A stretch of DNA of 64,000 nucleotides from Paenibacillus_L residui (GTDB lineage: Bacteria; Bacillota; Bacilli; Paenibacillales; NBRC-103111), in NCBI RefSeq assembly GCF_042677205.1, contig NZ_JBHTIU010000043.1:1-64000 (forward strand), written 5' to 3'. The stretch's first letter is position 1. Every line of letters starts with the position of its first letter. A program made the position numbers and the translations under genes. Below are positions 44,321 to 53,115 of the stretch, in pieces. The notes under the pieces are model-generated. The model did no database searches. It saw nothing but the letters and a program-made list of their open reading frames with translations, and was not told the DNA's origin.

Positions 44321-45412
44321 ATGCTGAAACGAACACCGCTGCACCCTATTTATGAAAAATACGGGGCACGGGTCATTGATTTCGGAGGCTGGGAGCTTCC
44401 CGTGCAATTTGCCGGGATCCAATCAGAGCACCATGCGGTGCGCCGGCAGGCGGGATTATTCGATGTTTCTCATATGGGAGAGGTCCTGGTGACCGGACCG
44501 GATGCGTTCCGCTTTCTCCAGCGGATAACGACCAATGATCTGTCGAAGCTGGAGGATGGCCAAGTGCAGTACAGCTTTATGTGCTATCCGGATGGCGGGG
44601 TCGTCGATGATTTGATCGTTTACCGGTTTCACGGGGAAGAGTACATGCTGGTGATCAACGCTGCCAATATCGACAAGGATATAGCGTGGATAGATTCACA
44701 GCTCTCGGGCGATGTCCGGTGGAAGGATATATCGTCGGAAACCGCGCTGCTCGCTCTGCAGGGGCCGAAGGCCGAGCCCATTTTACAGAAGGTGACGGAG
44801 GCCCCCCTTTCCGGGTTAAAGCCTTTTCATTTCCGGAAGGATATTCGCATCGCCGGAATCCAGGCGCTTCTGTCCAGAACCGGGTATACGGGGGAAGACG
44901 GCTTCGAGCTGTATGTGCGCAGCAGCGATGCCATTACGCTCTGGGAGGAGCTGTTGAAGGCCGGCGGAGATGACGGCCTCGTTCCGGCCGGCTTGGGAGC
45001 CCGGGACACGCTCCGTTTCGAAGCGAGGCTTCCTCTGTACGGCCAGGAGCTGTCCCCGGAGACTACTCCGGTTGAAGCCGGTCTCGGAATGTTCGTTAAA
45101 CCGGAGAAGGGAGAATTTATCGGACGCGATGTTCTGGCGGAGCAGAAGGCGAACGGTGCCCCGCGCAAGCTCGTCGGCATAGAAATGATAGACCGGGGAA
45201 TTCCAAGAAGCCACTACCCGGTTTATTGCGGGGATGTCCGGATAGGAGAGGTGACGACCGGCACCCAGTCTCCGACCTTAAAGAAGAATGTCGGCCTGGC
45301 ATTGATCGACCGGAAGTATGCGTCCATCGGAACAGAGGTTGCCGTTGAAGTGAGAGGGAAACGGCTTCAAGCGGTCATCGTGCCGACGCCGTTTTATAAG
45401 AGAAGCAGGTAA
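44321..45412 (+). CDS. gcvT: Glycine cleavage system T protein (aminomethyltransferase)
   Basis: A 363-residue enzyme that moves the methylene unit from lipoyl-GcvH to tetrahydrofolate, releasing ammonia. It contains YGARVIDFGGWELPVQF, the folate-site segment FDVSHMGEV, YMLVINAANIDKD and GYTGEDGFELY, then GLGARDTLRFEARLPLYG. It is the first gene after the glycine riboswitch. Its 3' end abuts a tandem array whose units share AGAAG-type sequence with the last codons, so the final few residues may have been reshaped by the repeats. Confidence 0.97.
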   Translation: MLKRTPLHPIYEKYGARVIDFGGWELPVQFAGIQSEHHAVRRQAGLFDVSHMGEVLVTGPDAFRFLQRITTNDLSKLEDGQVQYSFMCYPDGGVVDDLIVYRFHGEEYMLVINAANIDKDIAWIDSQLSGDVRWKDISSETALLALQGPKAEPILQKVTEAPLSGLKPFHFRKDIRIAGIQALLSRTGYTGEDGFELYVRSSDAITLWEELLKAGGDDGLVPAGLGARDTLRFEARLPLYGQELSPETTPVEAGLGMFVKPEKGEFIGRDVLAEQKANGAPRKLVGIEMIDRGIPRSHYPVYCGDVRIGEVTTGTQSPTLKKNVGLALIDRKYASIGTEVAVEVRGKRLQAVIVPTPFYKRSR

Positions 45413-45428
45413 CTGCCGACGGGCTGCG

Positions 45429-45682
45429 AAGAGATGACTGTGGAAGTTCACTACCTAGGCTAAGAAGAGATGACTGTGGAAGGTCGCTACTCGGGGTGGG
45501 AAGAGATACTGTGGAGGTTCCTTGCTCAGGTTGGGAGAAGAGAATCCTGTGGAGGGTCCTTGCTCAGGCTGAGAAGAGGTAACTGTGGAAGGTCGATGCT
45601 CGGGCTGAGAAGAGATAATTGTGGAAGTTCACTACCCAGGCTAAGAAGAGATACTGTGGAAGGTCGCTGCTCAGGTTGGGAG
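45429..45682 (+). repeat. 36-bp tandem array between gcvT and gcvPA
   Basis: Seven units begin AAGAG(A/G) at 45429, 45465, 45501, 45538, 45574, 45610 and 45646, a period of 36-37 bp. The shared core is roughly ACTGTGGAAGGTCGCTGCTC with a following CAGGCT or CAGGTTGGG. Copies differ at scattered positions, so the array is old or evolves by slippage and conversion. There are no unique spacers, hence not CRISPR. It is immediately followed by the modular repeat element. Confidence 0.85.
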
Positions 45683-45923
45683 AAAGACGTGCAGAAATGC
45701 ACGTCTTTTTGGGGGGAAATCCGCGTAAGGCTGATTCTAGAGCAAAAGTGCACGTCTTTTTGGGGGGAAATCCGCGTAAGGCTGATTCTAAAGCGATTGT
45801 GCAGGTCTTTTGGCCGATTTTAGGGGAATCGCCTCATTTTGTCCGAAAAGACATGCAGATTTGAGCGTCTTTCGCTCAATTTAGGAAAAAAGGCGAGATT
45901 CCAATGCACTTTTGCTCGTCTTT
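45683..45923 (+). repeat. Modular tandem repeat element, copy B
   Basis: The left border is a perfect hairpin: AAAGACGTGCA-GAAA-TGCACGTCTTT (45683-45708) followed by T. Two 51-bp units (45698-45748, 45749-45799) differ mainly in their last ten bases. A terminal module begins TGCAGGTCTTTT at 45800, with its complementary arm AAAGACATGCA (one mismatch) at 45847-45857, and ends in AATGCACTTTTGCTCGTCTT. The terminal module aligns over its full length, roughly three quarters by eye, with that of copy A at 7856-7978. The remaining 111 bases before gcvPA contain TTTGAATAA/TTATTCAAA. Confidence 0.85.
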
Positions 45924-46034
45924 GGGCCATGCGTCCCCTTCTGTAGCAGTATTTTGAATAAATAAAACAAGGCGACAAGAAGCCGAAAAATAGCCCAAGC
46001 TTATTCAAATTAATGATAAAAGGAGCTTGAATGG

Positions 46035-47387
46035 ATGATGCACCGTTATTTGCCTTTGACGGAACAGGATCGCCAAGAGATGCTGAGCGAAATCGGAATT
46101 GCTTCCGTTGAAGAGCTGTTTGCCGATATTCCCGCCGGTATCCGATACCAGGGGAAGCTGAAGGTTTCCGAAGCGTTAAGCGAACCGCAACTGCTGCGGT
46201 ACATGCGCGGGCTGGCCGCCAAGAATGCGGATTTCGACCGGTATCCCTGTTTTCTGGGGGCGGGAATTTATGATCACCATATTCCGGTCGTGATTCAGCA
46301 TGTCATTTCCCGGTCGGAATTTTATACCGCCTATACTCCTTATCAGCCGGAGATCAGCCAGGGCGAGCTGCAGGCGATCTTCGAGTTTCAGTCCTATATT
46401 TGCGAGCTGACCGGGATGGCTGTAGCCAATGCATCGATGTATGACGGAGCGACGGCTCTCGCCGAAGCCGGTGCCCTGGCCGTCGGGGCGACCCGGCGCA
46501 AGCGTATCGTCGTCTCCAGCACAGTGCATCCCGAAGCCAAGCAAATTCTGAGAACGACAGCCAAGGGCTTGAACGTGGAGGTCGTTGAGGCCGGTTACCG
46601 GGATGGGATCACCGATATAGAGCAGTTGGCTTCGCTTATCAATGAGGAGACGGCCGCCGTACTTGTGCAATCGCCCAACTTCTTCGGCTGCGTGGAAGAT
46701 ATTCGGGCGATCGAGCCGCTTATTCATCAAGTGAAAGGGCTGCTGGTCGTAAGCAGCAATCCGCTGGCGCTCGGTCTGCTGGAAGCGCCGGGCCATCTGG
46801 GGGCGGATCTGGTAGTGGGAGACGCTCAGCCGCTGGGCATACCTGCTGCACTCGGCGGCCCTACCTGCGGATACTTTGCCGCATCCGCCCAGTGGATGCG
46901 GAGGATGCCCGGAAGAATCGTCGGGCAGACCGTAGACCGCCAGGGCCGAAGGGGCTATGTGCTGACACTGCAGGCGCGGGAGCAGCATATCCGCAGGGAA
47001 AAAGCGACCAGCAACATTTGTTCGAACCAGGCTCTGCTGGCTCTTTGCGCATCCGTCTATTTATCGACGATGGGCAAGCAGGGCATTCGCGAGGTAGCCC
47101 GGCTTAATTTGCAGAAGGCGCACTACGCCGCGCAGACGATCGGTTCCTCCGGCCGGATGAAGCTGGCCTTCTCCGCTCCGTTCTTTAACGAGTTCGTCAT
47201 CCGGCTGCCGAGGGGCTGTGATGTCCGGCGGATCAATCGGGAACTGCTTGAGGCGGGAATGATCGGCGGCTACGATCTGGGGCGGGATTACCCGGAGCTG
47301 GCGGATCATATGCTGGTGGCTGTTACCGAGCAGAGGAGCCGGGAAGAAATCAAAACATTCACATCTGCATTGGAGGGATTGCTATGA
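46035..47387 (+). CDS. gcvPA: Glycine dehydrogenase (decarboxylating) subunit 1
   Basis: A 450-residue N-terminal half of the P protein. It has MHRYLPLTEQDRQEMLSEIG, FLGAGIYDHHIPVVIQHVIS, YTPYQPEISQGELQAIFEFQ and GQTVDRQGRRGYVLTLQARE, all standard for split GcvPA. It pairs with GcvPB to form the PLP enzyme that decarboxylates glycine. AAAAGGAG lies about ten bases before the ATG. It is separated from gcvT by about 620 bp of repeats but coupled to gcvPB by an overlapping stop/start. Confidence 0.97.
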   Translation: MMHRYLPLTEQDRQEMLSEIGIASVEELFADIPAGIRYQGKLKVSEALSEPQLLRYMRGLAAKNADFDRYPCFLGAGIYDHHIPVVIQHVISRSEFYTAYTPYQPEISQGELQAIFEFQSYICELTGMAVANASMYDGATALAEAGALAVGATRRKRIVVSSTVHPEAKQILRTTAKGLNVEVVEAGYRDGITDIEQLASLINEETAAVLVQSPNFFGCVEDIRAIEPLIHQVKGLLVVSSNPLALGLLEAPGHLGADLVVGDAQPLGIPAALGGPTCGYFAASAQWMRRMPGRIVGQTVDRQGRRGYVLTLQAREQHIRREKATSNICSNQALLALCASVYLSTMGKQGIREVARLNLQKAHYAAQTIGSSGRMKLAFSAPFFNEFVIRLPRGCDVRRINRELLEAGMIGGYDLGRDYPELADHMLVAVTEQRSREEIKTFTSALEGLL

Positions 47388-48859
47388 GCGGCAGTGGAGA
47401 AAAGCATGACAAGGCTACGATTTTCGAGCTGAGCCGACCGGGGCGGATCGGTTATTCCCTGCCTCCGTGCGATGTGCCGGAAGCCGATCCGGCTTCCCTG
47501 ATTCCGGCCTCTTTGTTAAGGAAGCAGCCGGCAGAGCTGCCGGAGGTCTATGAAGTCGATGTCATCCGGCATTATACGGAATTATCGCGGCGCAATTTCG
47601 GGATCGACAACGGATTTTATCCGTTGGGCTCCTGCACCATGAAATATAATCCGAAAATCAACGAGGATGCGGCAAGAATGACGGGATTTGCGAAAATTCA
47701 TCCTTACCAGCCGGAGGAGTCCATTCAGGGCGCCCTGGAAGTATTATACCGGCTGCAGAAGGATTTGCAGGAAATTACCGGCATGGATCAGGTAACGCTG
47801 CAGCCTGCGGCCGGAGCACATGGAGAATGGACCGGGCTGATGATGATCCGCGCCTACCATGAAAGCCGAGGGGAGAAGCGGACCAAGGTGATTGTTCCCG
47901 ATTCGGCCCATGGGACCAACCCGGCAAGCGCTGCCGTGGCCGGCTTCGAAGCGGTCACCATCCCTTCCGATTCGAGGGGGCTGGTGGACCTGGATGCCCT
48001 GCGGAAAGAAGCGGGCCCGGATACGGCAGCGCTGATGCTGACGAATCCGAACACGCTCGGCTTATTCGAGGAGCACATTGCCGAAATAGCCGACATTGTG
48101 CATCAGGCTGGAGGGCTGCTTTATTATGACGGCGCTAATGCAAACGCCATTATGGGAATAACCCGACCCGGAGATATGGGGTTTGATGTGGTGCATCTCA
48201 ACCTCCACAAGACTATGAGCACCCCTCACGGGGGCGGAGGTCCGGGAGCCGGGCCGGTCGGGGTGAAGGAGAAGCTGATCCCGTACCTGCCGACGCCGAT
48301 CGTAGCCCGCAGAGAAGACGGGGGCTACTTCCTGGATTACAATTTCCCGCATTCCATCGGCAGGGTCAAAAGCTTCTACGGCAACTTCGGCATTTTATTG
48401 CGGGCGTATGTCTATATATTGAGCTATGGCGGGGAAGGATTGCGCCAGGTATCGGAAAATGCCGTATTGAATGCCAATTATATGCTGAAGAAGCTTGCTC
48501 CCTATTTCGATGTGCCGTACGACCGGAAGTGCAAGCATGAATTTGTACTGTCCGGCAACCGCCAGAAGAAGCATGGAGTGCGTACATTGGATATGGCCAA
48601 GAGGCTGCTGGATTTCGGCTATCATCCGCCGACGATTTACTTCCCGCTCAACGTCGAGGAATGCATCATGATCGAGCCGACGGAAACGGAAAGCAAGGAG
48701 ACGCTGGACGGCTTTATCGAGGCAATGATTCAGATTGCTCAGGAGGCGGAGCACGATCCCGAAAGGGTCAAGAATGCTCCGTATACGACGGTAGTACAGA
48801 GGCTGGACGAAGCCTTGGCCTCCCGCAAGCCTGTGCTCAACTGCAGCTGCGCCCCGTAA
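47384..48859 (+). CDS. gcvPB: Glycine dehydrogenase (decarboxylating) subunit 2
   Basis: The 491-residue C-terminal half of the P protein carries pyridoxal phosphate on Lys276 in HLNLHKTMSTPHGGGGPG. Other marks are FYPLGSCTMKYNPKINEDAA, TLQPAAGAHGEWTGLMMIRA and VPDSAHGTNPASAA. Its ATG overlaps the gcvPA stop by four bases. The last residues CSCAP are a Cys-rich tail. Expression presumably depends on read-through from gcvT across the repeats or on an unseen promoter near 45950-46030. Confidence 0.97.
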   Translation: MSGSGEKHDKATIFELSRPGRIGYSLPPCDVPEADPASLIPASLLRKQPAELPEVYEVDVIRHYTELSRRNFGIDNGFYPLGSCTMKYNPKINEDAARMTGFAKIHPYQPEESIQGALEVLYRLQKDLQEITGMDQVTLQPAAGAHGEWTGLMMIRAYHESRGEKRTKVIVPDSAHGTNPASAAVAGFEAVTIPSDSRGLVDLDALRKEAGPDTAALMLTNPNTLGLFEEHIAEIADIVHQAGGLLYYDGANANAIMGITRPGDMGFDVVHLNLHKTMSTPHGGGGPGAGPVGVKEKLIPYLPTPIVARREDGGYFLDYNFPHSIGRVKSFYGNFGILLRAYVYILSYGGEGLRQVSENAVLNANYMLKKLAPYFDVPYDRKCKHEFVLSGNRQKKHGVRTLDMAKRLLDFGYHPPTIYFPLNVEECIMIEPTETESKETLDGFIEAMIQIAQEAEHDPERVKNAPYTTVVQRLDEALASRKPVLNCSCAP

Positions 48860-49507
48860 GAGTTTGCCCGACGAACCAAATTTAAGCTGTAATACACGGC
48901 GGCATCTGAAGAGTAATAGTCCATAGGCGTAGACAGGTAATCTGTTTATAGAAGGTAATATTGGAAGAGGGAATATGCGGGAACCATGCAACTGGAACGG
49001 CGTTGCTGCCCATATGGTCGGGAGATGGTCCAATAGGATCTATCTCCCCTTAATGGGACTTTAGGATTGATAATCGGCAGCGGCATAAAGCCTGAGAGTA
49101 CTTCTTTTATGAGCCTGTTCTGGGGCAGTTGGACGCAAAAGTACTTCTTTCTGCTTATTGGAGTGGCGATCGGGGCTATCTAGAGCAAAAATTCCTGTAT
49201 TTTCGCAATTTATATGACTCAAGGCATGAAGCTTCATAATCACTCGACTTAACTGAACTGCCGCGACCTAATCGGGGAAGAGGGAGGATACATGGTTAGT
49301 ACTGTTTAATATTAATGACATTAATAATTAATTATGATAATTAAATTCGTAAGCCGCAGCTTAACCGCACATTTTCTCCCAATCGGGCTTGTTTTTTAGA
49401 TTCCTGTAACAAATAATGGTTGATTAAAGAGAATTAACTGCTAATATAAAAATATAGCAAATATTCGAAATATTTAGATAACCTTGTCCTGCGAAAGGAG
49501 CAATGCA
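48860..49507. other. 650-bp gap with AT-rich tract and diverged repeat-like segment
   Basis: No gene is supportable. Segment 49097-49215 has AGTACTTCTTTT and AGTACTTCTTTC 43 bases apart, then CTATCTAGAGCAAAA before TTCCTGTATTTTCGCAATTT. This order resembles a unit of the modular repeat (…CTTTT…TCTAGAGCAAAAG…) but is much diverged. The tract 49303-49345 is almost all A/T. ATATTCGAAATAT-type symmetry around 49459-49475 lies just before the oxidoreductase gene and may be regulatory. Confidence 0.35.
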
Positions 49508-50512
49508 ATGGTTACTCTGCCAAAAGTGAATGAGCTCGGATTTTTCGAAATCCGGCTGGAATCGATTGGCGGCCTCGGGGCCAACCTGGCTGGCAAAATG
49601 CTTGCGGAAGCAGGCGTGATCGGCTCCGGATTGAACGGCGTCAGCTTTTCCTCCTACGGCTCAGAAAAGAAAGGCTCCCCTGTCAAGGCACACATCCGTT
49701 TCTGCGATAATTCCACCAATATCCGCGACACCACACCTATCGAACGGCCTCACATCGTCGGCATCTTCCACGAATCCTTGTCCAAAACCATCAATGTCAT
49801 CAGCGGCATATATGAAGACAGTCCGGTCCTGGTGAATTCAGCTAAAACTCCCGAACAGCTCAAGCAAAAAATGAACTTGAAGGCCGGAACGATTGCGGTT
49901 CTCGATGCGATTACAATTGCATTGGAGGAGAAGAACCGGGTCAACATGGCCATGCTCGGCGGCCTGTTCAAGCTCTGCCCTTTCCTGGACCCGGAACAGA
50001 TGAAGCAGGTGATCCGCAAGTCGCTGGAAAAGAAATACCCGCAAGCGGTTCAACCAGCGCTCCGCACGTTTGAAAGGGGTTTCAACGAAGTGAAATCACA
50101 AACCTTCGAGCTGCCTCCGGGTGAGGCGATGCCTTCCTATATTCGTCAGGACACGCCGCTTCTGGGGTACGCCACCCAGCCGCTGGGCGGGACGATCACG
50201 AACCCGGGCAACAGTATTTTGAAGGATTTGAGCATTTCGCGGGCGGGAATGATGCCTCACTTTGATCTGGAGAAATGCATTCATTGCGCCGCTTGTGACA
50301 ATGTTTGCCCGGATTTCTGCTTTGTATGGGAAGAGCAGGAGGACCGGAGGGGACGGCCGCAAATGTTTTTGCAGGGAATCGATTATCAGTATTGCAAAGG
50401 CTGCCTGAAATGTGTTCAAGCTTGTCCGACGGAGGCGCTGGCCAGCGCGAGAGAAGAGGAGGGCTATGCGGAACAGAACCGGGTGCCTCATCGTTTTAAC
50501 CTGGCTTTGTGA
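49508..50512 (+). CDS. 2-oxoacid:ferredoxin oxidoreductase, fused gamma-delta (ferredoxin) subunit
   Basis: ATG 49508 is seven bases after AAAGGAG. In the 334-residue protein, residues about 10-195 are the gamma domain (FEIRLESIGGLGANLAGKML, SYGSEKKGSPVKAHI). A C-terminal 2x[4Fe-4S] ferredoxin follows, with CIHCAACDNVCP and CKGCLKCVQACP. Such subunits pass electrons from the thiamine enzyme to ferredoxin. The catalytic alpha-beta polypeptide is encoded next. Whether pyruvate or another 2-oxoacid is used is not certain. Confidence 0.9.
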   Translation: MVTLPKVNELGFFEIRLESIGGLGANLAGKMLAEAGVIGSGLNGVSFSSYGSEKKGSPVKAHIRFCDNSTNIRDTTPIERPHIVGIFHESLSKTINVISGIYEDSPVLVNSAKTPEQLKQKMNLKAGTIAVLDAITIALEEKNRVNMAMLGGLFKLCPFLDPEQMKQVIRKSLEKKYPQAVQPALRTFERGFNEVKSQTFELPPGEAMPSYIRQDTPLLGYATQPLGGTITNPGNSILKDLSISRAGMMPHFDLEKCIHCAACDNVCPDFCFVWEEQEDRRGRPQMFLQGIDYQYCKGCLKCVQACPTEALASAREEEGYAEQNRVPHRFNLAL

Positions 50513-50659
50513 GGAAATTGCGTTAAGGAAAGATCAACGAAAAGTTACTAAGTAAGCGATTGGAAGCCCAAGCTTGGCGAGTGATGCGCGTAATGTTCAA
50601 TGATTCACGGGCTTCTATAGAGACCTGGATCATTCATGGAGAGAAGGGTGGAACAACCA

Positions 50660-52966
50660 ATGGCTATGGATTTGAAGAAGGAATTGGGTCAGGGGAAGGT
50701 CGAGCAAAGGATTGTATACGAATCCGGAAACGAAATGGCTGCCTATGCGGCACATCAGATTAACTATCATATAATGGGTTATTTTCCGATTTCCCCTTCG
50801 ACGGAGGTGGCCCAGTTTCTTGATTTGATGAAAGCAAACGGCCAGCATGATATCGTACTGATTCCGGCTGACGGAGAGCACGGGTCCGCCGGAGTCTGCT
50901 ACGGGGCTTCGACGGCCGGCGGGCGGGTGTTCAACGCGACAAGCGCCAACGGTTATTTGTATATGCTGGAGCAAATGCCGGTGCAGTCGGGCACTCGCTT
51001 TCCGATGGTGATGAATCTCGTCTGCCGGTCCGTGTCGGGTCCGCTGGATATTCACGGCGATCATTCCGACTTATACTATGCCCTTAATACCGGATGGCCG
51101 ATATTGATGTGCCGTGATCCGCAGGCGGTCTATGACATGAACATCATGGCGATCAAGCTTGCGGAGGATCCGGAGGTTCGGCTGCCTGTTCTGGTCGCTT
51201 TCGACGGCTACTTTACCTCTCATCAGAAGCGCAAGGTACAGACTTTCGCCCATCGCGAGGATGTTCATAAATTTATCGGGGAGGAGCCGGTACGCGGCTT
51301 TCCGGATACGCTGGATCGGCACAACCCGATTACGGTAGGTCCCTATATGAACGAGCCGGACTATATCAATAACTGCTATCAGCAATCGGTAGCCATGTAT
51401 AACGCAGAGAAGGTCTATGACCGGATTCGCAAGGAGTATTATGAGCTGACCGGAAGGGATTATCCGCTGCTTGATCTGTATCGGATGGAGGATGCGGAGG
51501 TCGCGGTGTTCCTGCTTAACTCATCCGCCGAAATCATAAAGGACGTGGTCGATCAACTGCGGGCCAAGGGTGTGAAGGCCGGCTCCATCTCGCCCAACAT
51601 GATTCGCCCGTTCCCGGCCAAGGCGATTGCCGAAGCGCTGCAGAACGTCAAGGCGGTGACGGTCGGGGACCGGGCCGATTCCTACGGTGGGCATGGCGGT
51701 AATATGGTGAACGAAGTGAAGGCGGCGCTGTTTACCTACGGCAATCGGAATACGCTGGTTATCAGCCGCATTTATGGTCTGGGCGGCAAAGATTTCTACG
51801 CCGAGGATGGCCACCATTTCTTTCAATTGGCTATGGATGCTGCCGCCAAAGGCAAGGTGGAGGTGCCGTTCGATTATTTCGGGCATACTCCCGGAGACCC
51901 GGCCAAAGCCCCGAAGAGGGTTCTGCAGCCGATGAAATTCGAGGAGCTGAAAACCGGTCTCATCACGGTTAAGCCGGATGAACAAAGCGGCAAGCTGACG
52001 GTCAAGATGCCGCCGCTGCGCTCATTGACCCGCAAGCCGAAGCGGATTGCCCCGGGTCACGGCGCTTGTCCGGGCTGCGGGATTTTCTCGGGTCTGGAGC
52101 TGTTTTTTAAAGGAATCGAGGGCGATATTGTAGCCCTGTTCCATACCGGATGCGCGATGGTCGTAACGACCGGTTACCCGTATTCCTCTCATAAAGCGAC
52201 GTACATTCACAACCTGTTTCAGAATGGGGCCGCTACCCTTTCCGGAGTCGTGGAGATGTTCTGGGAGAGGAAGCGTAGAGGCGAGCTGAAGCATCTGAAC
52301 CTGCCGGATGATTTCACGTTCGTCATGATTACCGGCGACGGCGGAATGGATATTGGCATGGGGCCGGCTATCGGGGCGGCGCTTCGCAATCATAAGATGA
52401 TTATTCTGGAATACGATAACGAGGGCTATATGAATACCGGAGCTCAGTTGTCCTATTCGACCCCGATGGGCCATCGCACCTCGACCTCCAATGTAGGTTC
52501 TTTCCAGGGCGGGAAGCTGTTCCATCACAAGGATACGGCGCAAATTATGGCGGCGACTCATATTCCTTACGTGTTTACGGGCTCCGAGGCCTATCCCCAG
52601 GACCTGGTGCGCAAAGCGGCCAAGGCCCAGTGGTATGCGCAAAATGAAGGTTTGGTCTACGGCAAAATTCTGATCGCCTGTCCGCTCAACTGGCTGTCGG
52701 ATGACGGAGAAGGCTCGAACATTGTCGGAGCGGCCGTCGACTCCTGCTTCTTCCCGCTATATGAAGTCGAGCGCGGAATAACGAATATTACGTACAATCC
52801 GGAGGAGAAGAAGAAGCGGATTCCGGTGGCCGATTGGCTGAAAACTATGGGCAAAACGAAGCATATGGCAAAGGAAGAATATGCGGAGGCATTGAAGGCT
52901 TTCGAAGAGGAAGTGGAGAGACGCTGGTCTATTCTGAAAGCGAAGCATGAGCATCCCGCTTTATAG
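50660..52966 (+). CDS. 2-oxoacid:ferredoxin oxidoreductase, fused alpha-beta subunit
   Basis: ATG 50660 has AAGGGTGG upstream and is preferred to ATG 50636. In the 768-residue fusion, residues about 20-420 are the alpha part (GYFPISPSTEVAQF, ADGEHGSAGVCYGAST, ATSANGYLYMLEQM, GDRADSYGGHGG). Residues about 455-768 are the beta part, with GHGACPGCG cluster ligands and the thiamine-diphosphate motif GDGGMDIGMG…EYDNEGYMNTG. Together with the preceding gene it makes a complete enzyme that oxidatively decarboxylates a 2-oxoacid to acyl-CoA, or runs in reverse with reduced ferredoxin. It is unusual beside aerobic metabolism genes. Confidence 0.9.
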   Translation: MAMDLKKELGQGKVEQRIVYESGNEMAAYAAHQINYHIMGYFPISPSTEVAQFLDLMKANGQHDIVLIPADGEHGSAGVCYGASTAGGRVFNATSANGYLYMLEQMPVQSGTRFPMVMNLVCRSVSGPLDIHGDHSDLYYALNTGWPILMCRDPQAVYDMNIMAIKLAEDPEVRLPVLVAFDGYFTSHQKRKVQTFAHREDVHKFIGEEPVRGFPDTLDRHNPITVGPYMNEPDYINNCYQQSVAMYNAEKVYDRIRKEYYELTGRDYPLLDLYRMEDAEVAVFLLNSSAEIIKDVVDQLRAKGVKAGSISPNMIRPFPAKAIAEALQNVKAVTVGDRADSYGGHGGNMVNEVKAALFTYGNRNTLVISRIYGLGGKDFYAEDGHHFFQLAMDAAAKGKVEVPFDYFGHTPGDPAKAPKRVLQPMKFEELKTGLITVKPDEQSGKLTVKMPPLRSLTRKPKRIAPGHGACPGCGIFSGLELFFKGIEGDIVALFHTGCAMVVTTGYPYSSHKATYIHNLFQNGAATLSGVVEMFWERKRRGELKHLNLPDDFTFVMITGDGGMDIGMGPAIGAALRNHKMIILEYDNEGYMNTGAQLSYSTPMGHRTSTSNVGSFQGGKLFHHKDTAQIMAATHIPYVFTGSEAYPQDLVRKAAKAQWYAQNEGLVYGKILIACPLNWLSDDGEGSNIVGAAVDSCFFPLYEVERGITNITYNPEEKKKRIPVADWLKTMGKTKHMAKEEYAEALKAFEEEVERRWSILKAKHEHPAL

Positions 52967-53042
52967 GCGCATAGAAGGGCACTCATTTCTTGGATCGCGA
53001 TTTTCTCAAGTATATAGTTTTTTATAGAAATCTTATAGTTGG

Positions 53043-53078
53043 AAGGCACTCTCTTTTGCTGTCGGGGTGCCTTTCTTT
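53043..53078 (+). terminator. Terminator after oxidoreductase
   Basis: AAGGCAC and GTGCCTT pair around a 17-base loop, followed by TCTTT. Confidence 0.65.
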
Positions 53079-53115
53079 GCACTTGCATACTCAGTGGGAG
53101 GCGAGGAGGAGACGT

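Noticed and set aside
45429..45682. 36-bp array considered as CRISPR
   Set aside because: Units are contiguous with no unique spacers, units vary, and no cas genes are present.
45470..45823. Plus-strand open frame across the 36-bp array
   Set aside because: It is a consequence of a period divisible by three; no ribosome binding site and no conserved protein features.
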